The position numbers were made by a program, and so were the translations under genes. From an uncultured Roseovarius sp. (GTDB lineage: Bacteria; Pseudomonadota; Alphaproteobacteria; Rhodobacterales; Rhodobacteraceae), in contig NZ_CAMYMD010000087.1 in assembly GCF_947259555.1 (NCBI RefSeq), positions 1 to 53,338 on the forward strand: a DNA stretch of 53,338 bases. Direction: 5' to 3'. The notes beneath the pieces are model-generated. The model made no database searches and had not been told where the DNA came from. It saw nothing but the letters and a program-made list of their open reading frames with translations. The number at the start of each line of letters is the position of its first letter. The stretch's first letter is position 1. This document shows, piece after piece, positions 51,102 through 53,338 of the stretch.

Positions 51102-53117
51102 ATGAAGATCGACCACCCGCTTCCCGTCACCATTCGGGAAATCGAGCATCTCGAGATCCCGATGCCGGATGGCACCCGCCTCGCGGCACGTATCTGGATG
51201 CCGGACGGGGCGGAACGACAGGCCGTGCCCGCGATCCTCGAATACATCCCCTATCGCAAGAACGACAAGACGCTCGAACGCGACCATGCACGCGCGCCTT
51301 GGATGGCGGCGCAGGGCTATGCCTATGTCCGGGTCGATCTGCGCGGGACCGGCGAATCCGAGGGGGTTATGACCGACGAATATACCGAGATCGAGCTTCA
51401 GGACGGATGTGATGTCATCGCCTGGATCGCCGATCAGCCGTGGTGCGATGGCGGTGTCGGGATCGTGGGCATTTCCTGGGGCGGCTTCAACGGGCTGCAA
51501 CTGGCGGCCCTGCGCCCCCCGGCACTCAGGGCTGTGGTGTCGATCTGTTCGACCGACGACCGCTATGCCGACGACATCCACTACATGGGCGGTACCATGT
51601 TGTGCGATCATCTGTCCTGGGCGTCGGTGATGTTCGGGATCAACACCCTGCCGCCGGACCCCGCGCATGTCGGCGAGCGCTGGCGCGAGATCTGGGAAGA
51701 GCGGCTCGACGGGTCGGGATTCTGGCTCGAGACCTGGATGGAGCACCAAACCCGCGACGCGTTCTGGAAACACGGGTCGGTCTGCGAGGATTTCGGCGAT
51801 ATCGAGGTGCCCGTCTATGCCGTCAGCGGCTGGGCCGACGGCTACTGCCGGGCTGTCTTTCGGCTGGTCGAGAACCTCAAGGGTCCTGCAAAGGGAATCA
51901 TCGGCCCCTGGTCGCATCGCTATCCGCATGTCGGGGCGCCGGGCCCGGCGATCGACTGGCTGAGCGAGGAAACCCGGTGGTGGGATCAATGGCTCAAGGG
52001 CATCGACACAGGCATCGCGGATGAGCCACCCCTGCGGGTCTATCTTCAGGATCACGCCGCGCCCCAAACGCATTACGAGCACCGCGACGGGCACTGGATC
52101 ACAGAACCGGCCTGGCCCTCGCCGACTGTCACCCCGACCGAATTCGCCCTGGGCTCCGACGGGCGGCTGTCGAGCGCCGGGCAAGTCCCCGGCGGCTGGC
52201 TGAACATCGCCTCGCCGCTCTGGGTCGGGTTTCAGGGCGGCAAGTGGTGCTCTTATGCGCTGCCCGGCGATCAGCCGGGCGATCAGCGGCGGGATGACGC
52301 GGGCAGCCTGTGCTTTGAAACCGGGCCGCTTGCCGAGCCTCTGCACATGGTGGGCGATGCGCGCCTGACACTGACGTTCACCTCGGACCGGCCTGTCGCG
52401 CAGGCCGCCGTTCGGCTGATGGACGTGGCACCCGACGGGGCGGCGACCCGGGTCAGCTACGGCTTGCTCAATCTCACGCATCGTGACGGGCACGAGCACC
52501 CCGAGCCCCTGACGCCGGGGCAGATCTACACCGTCGATGTGCCGATGAAGCACGTCGCCCAGACCTTTCGCGCGGGTCATCGCATCCGCCTGGCCCTGTC
52601 GACCAGCTACTTCCCGATTGCCTGGCCTGCGCCCGAGCCGGTTGAATTGCGCGTCCTGACCGAGCAAAGCACGCTCACCCTGCCGCTGCGGGACGGCGAT
52701 CACAGTGAGGCCGCGCCGTTCGGCCCGCCACGCGCGGCTGAACCCCTGGAGCAGGACGTCGCGACGCCCCCGACCGCGGAATGGACCGTGACAGAGGACC
52801 GGACCACCGGGCGCGTCACGGCAGATATCGGCGTCCACGAAGGTGCGGCCCGTATAATCGAGCACGGCCTGACGCATTCCGCCGAATGCACCGAGCGCTA
52901 TTCCATTCTGCCGGGCGATCCCACATCCGCCGAAGGAGAGGTCACCTGGACCCACGAGATGCGGCGCGACGACTGGATCGTGCGGACGGTGACGCACACC
53001 CACCTGTCTTGCGACAGCACGCATTTCCATCTCCGCGCGCGGATGCAGGCCTTCGACGGAGACACCTTTGTCCGCGACAAGACCTATACGGCGAGCATTC
53101 CGAGACAGGCCATGTGA
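51102..53117 (+). CDS. CocE/NonD family hydrolase (X-Pro dipeptidyl-peptidase-like), linked to cyanophycin genes
   Basis: This is an alpha/beta hydrolase of the S15/CocE group (671 residues). The nucleophile is Ser125 in GISWGGF (G123-I-S-W-G127). The acid and base are probably in VYAVSGWADGYCRAVF and IGPWSHRYPHVG. A C-terminal jelly-roll domain begins near residue 330 and includes LRLALSTSYFPIAWPAPEPV-like strands. There is no signal peptide, so it should act in the cytosol, where cyanophycin is stored. It follows the ATP-grasp gene by 82 bases. It could be an amidase, esterase or dipeptidase that undoes the ligase product; its substrate is unknown. Confidence 0.88.
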   Translation: MKIDHPLPVTIREIEHLEIPMPDGTRLAARIWMPDGAERQAVPAILEYIPYRKNDKTLERDHARAPWMAAQGYAYVRVDLRGTGESEGVMTDEYTEIELQDGCDVIAWIADQPWCDGGVGIVGISWGGFNGLQLAALRPPALRAVVSICSTDDRYADDIHYMGGTMLCDHLSWASVMFGINTLPPDPAHVGERWREIWEERLDGSGFWLETWMEHQTRDAFWKHGSVCEDFGDIEVPVYAVSGWADGYCRAVFRLVENLKGPAKGIIGPWSHRYPHVGAPGPAIDWLSEETRWWDQWLKGIDTGIADEPPLRVYLQDHAAPQTHYEHRDGHWITEPAWPSPTVTPTEFALGSDGRLSSAGQVPGGWLNIASPLWVGFQGGKWCSYALPGDQPGDQRRDDAGSLCFETGPLAEPLHMVGDARLTLTFTSDRPVAQAAVRLMDVAPDGAATRVSYGLLNLTHRDGHEHPEPLTPGQIYTVDVPMKHVAQTFRAGHRIRLALSTSYFPIAWPAPEPVELRVLTEQSTLTLPLRDGDHSEAAPFGPPRAAEPLEQDVATPPTAEWTVTEDRTTGRVTADIGVHEGAARIIEHGLTHSAECTERYSILPGDPTSAEGEVTWTHEMRRDDWIVRTVTHTHLSCDSTHFHLRARMQAFDGDTFVRDKTYTASIPRQAM

Positions 53118-53338
53118 CGCGCAAGCACCGGTCGCGGGCAGGTTAGTTTGCAAAGTTTGGCGCAGTTTCCCAAAGCGGCCATTCGTTTAGCCTGCAGCTA
53201 ATGGCGGGTCTGAGCCCAGACTGTCGATTGCGTTAGAAACGAACCTCGGCTTGGCTTGGCCTTGAGCGGACCTAAGAGCCAACCGCGCGAACAGCACCGA
53301 AGGTGCCGCGCGATCGCCGGGCCGTCCCGCGGCCTGGC
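53118..53338. other. Terminal non-coding stretch
   Basis: The last 221 bases contain no convincing coding region. GTTTGCAAAGTTTGGCGCAG, then AAAGCGGCCATTCG and ATGGCGGGTCTGAGCCCAGA, resemble degenerate sequences often found between genes in rhodobacterial genomes, but I cannot assign them. The region ends at the window edge, so a gene continuing beyond cannot be excluded. Confidence 0.4.

Noticed and set aside
1..53338. tRNA, rRNA, CRISPR arrays, insertion sequences, phage genes or a replication origin
   Set aside because: Reading both strands gave no tRNA-like cloverleaf, rRNA core, regularly spaced repeats, transposase or integrase motifs.

Overview
The window is a GC-rich, densely coded stretch of an alphaproteobacterial chromosome. 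It is most likely from a Rhodobacteraceae (roseobacter-type) organism. The evidence is the ccoNOQP/ccoGHIS set with a divergent FNR-box-controlled usp gene, a norCBQD operon, the aerobic cobaltochelatase subunit CobN, paired Lin0512 genes beside cobO, and short intergenic elements carrying GAGTATTTT. No rRNA, tRNA, CRISPR array, insertion sequence or prophage was seen.

Layout. (1) 1-1.6 kb: the 3' end of cobN and a small lipoprotein. (2) 1.9-5.4 kb: surface-sugar genes (GDP-fucose synthase, mannose-1-phosphate guanylyltransferase, a coiled-coil protein). (3) 5.5-9.0 kb, minus strand: preT-preA (dihydropyrimidine dehydrogenase) behind a GntR/FCD regulator. (4) 9.2-10.5 kb: two tandem Lin0512 genes with cobO. 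(5) 10.6-13.4 kb: a glycosyltransferase, rfbD and rfbC. (6) 13.5-21.0 kb: rutR, divergent from N-carbamoyl-beta-alanine amidohydrolase, dihydropyrimidinase and a four-gene ABC importer. With preTA this gives a complete reductive pyrimidine degradation route, and near-identical RutR-type operators lie in front of both arms. (7) 21.2-22.7 kb: a SPOR-containing D,D-carboxypeptidase.

(8) 22.7-33.1 kb: the high-affinity cbb3 oxidase genes (ccoSIHG, then ccoPQON, all minus strand). They are interrupted by a lysR regulator, a 55-codon gene and a structured, possibly RNA-coding, 400-base gap. FNR boxes lie before ccoG, before ccoN and before the divergent usp. (9) 33.2-39.2 kb: two small GlsB-like membrane proteins, fmt, two peptide deformylases (one with an altered catalytic motif), a MalY/PatB-type C-S lyase, a UDP-glucuronate epimerase-like gene and a patatin. 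(10) 39.3-44.6 kb: the nitric oxide reductase operon norCBQD with two small membrane genes at its end, and a divergent DUF1858 gene sharing a perfect dyad TTGCGCCAGCGCAA.

(11) 44.6-53.1 kb: a cyanophycin (multi-L-arginyl-poly-aspartate) locus. Isoaspartyl peptidase/asparaginase is divergent from cphB, cphA, an unassigned ATP-grasp ligase and a cytosolic CocE/NonD hydrolase. Together they encode polymer synthesis, depolymerisation and dipeptide cleavage. The last two genes have no assigned role, which makes this the most promising candidate for an undescribed extension of a known system. The flanking gap holds a palindromic repeat resembling a common rhizobial intergenic repeat, and the iaaA-cphB gap holds a duplicated operator-like dyad.
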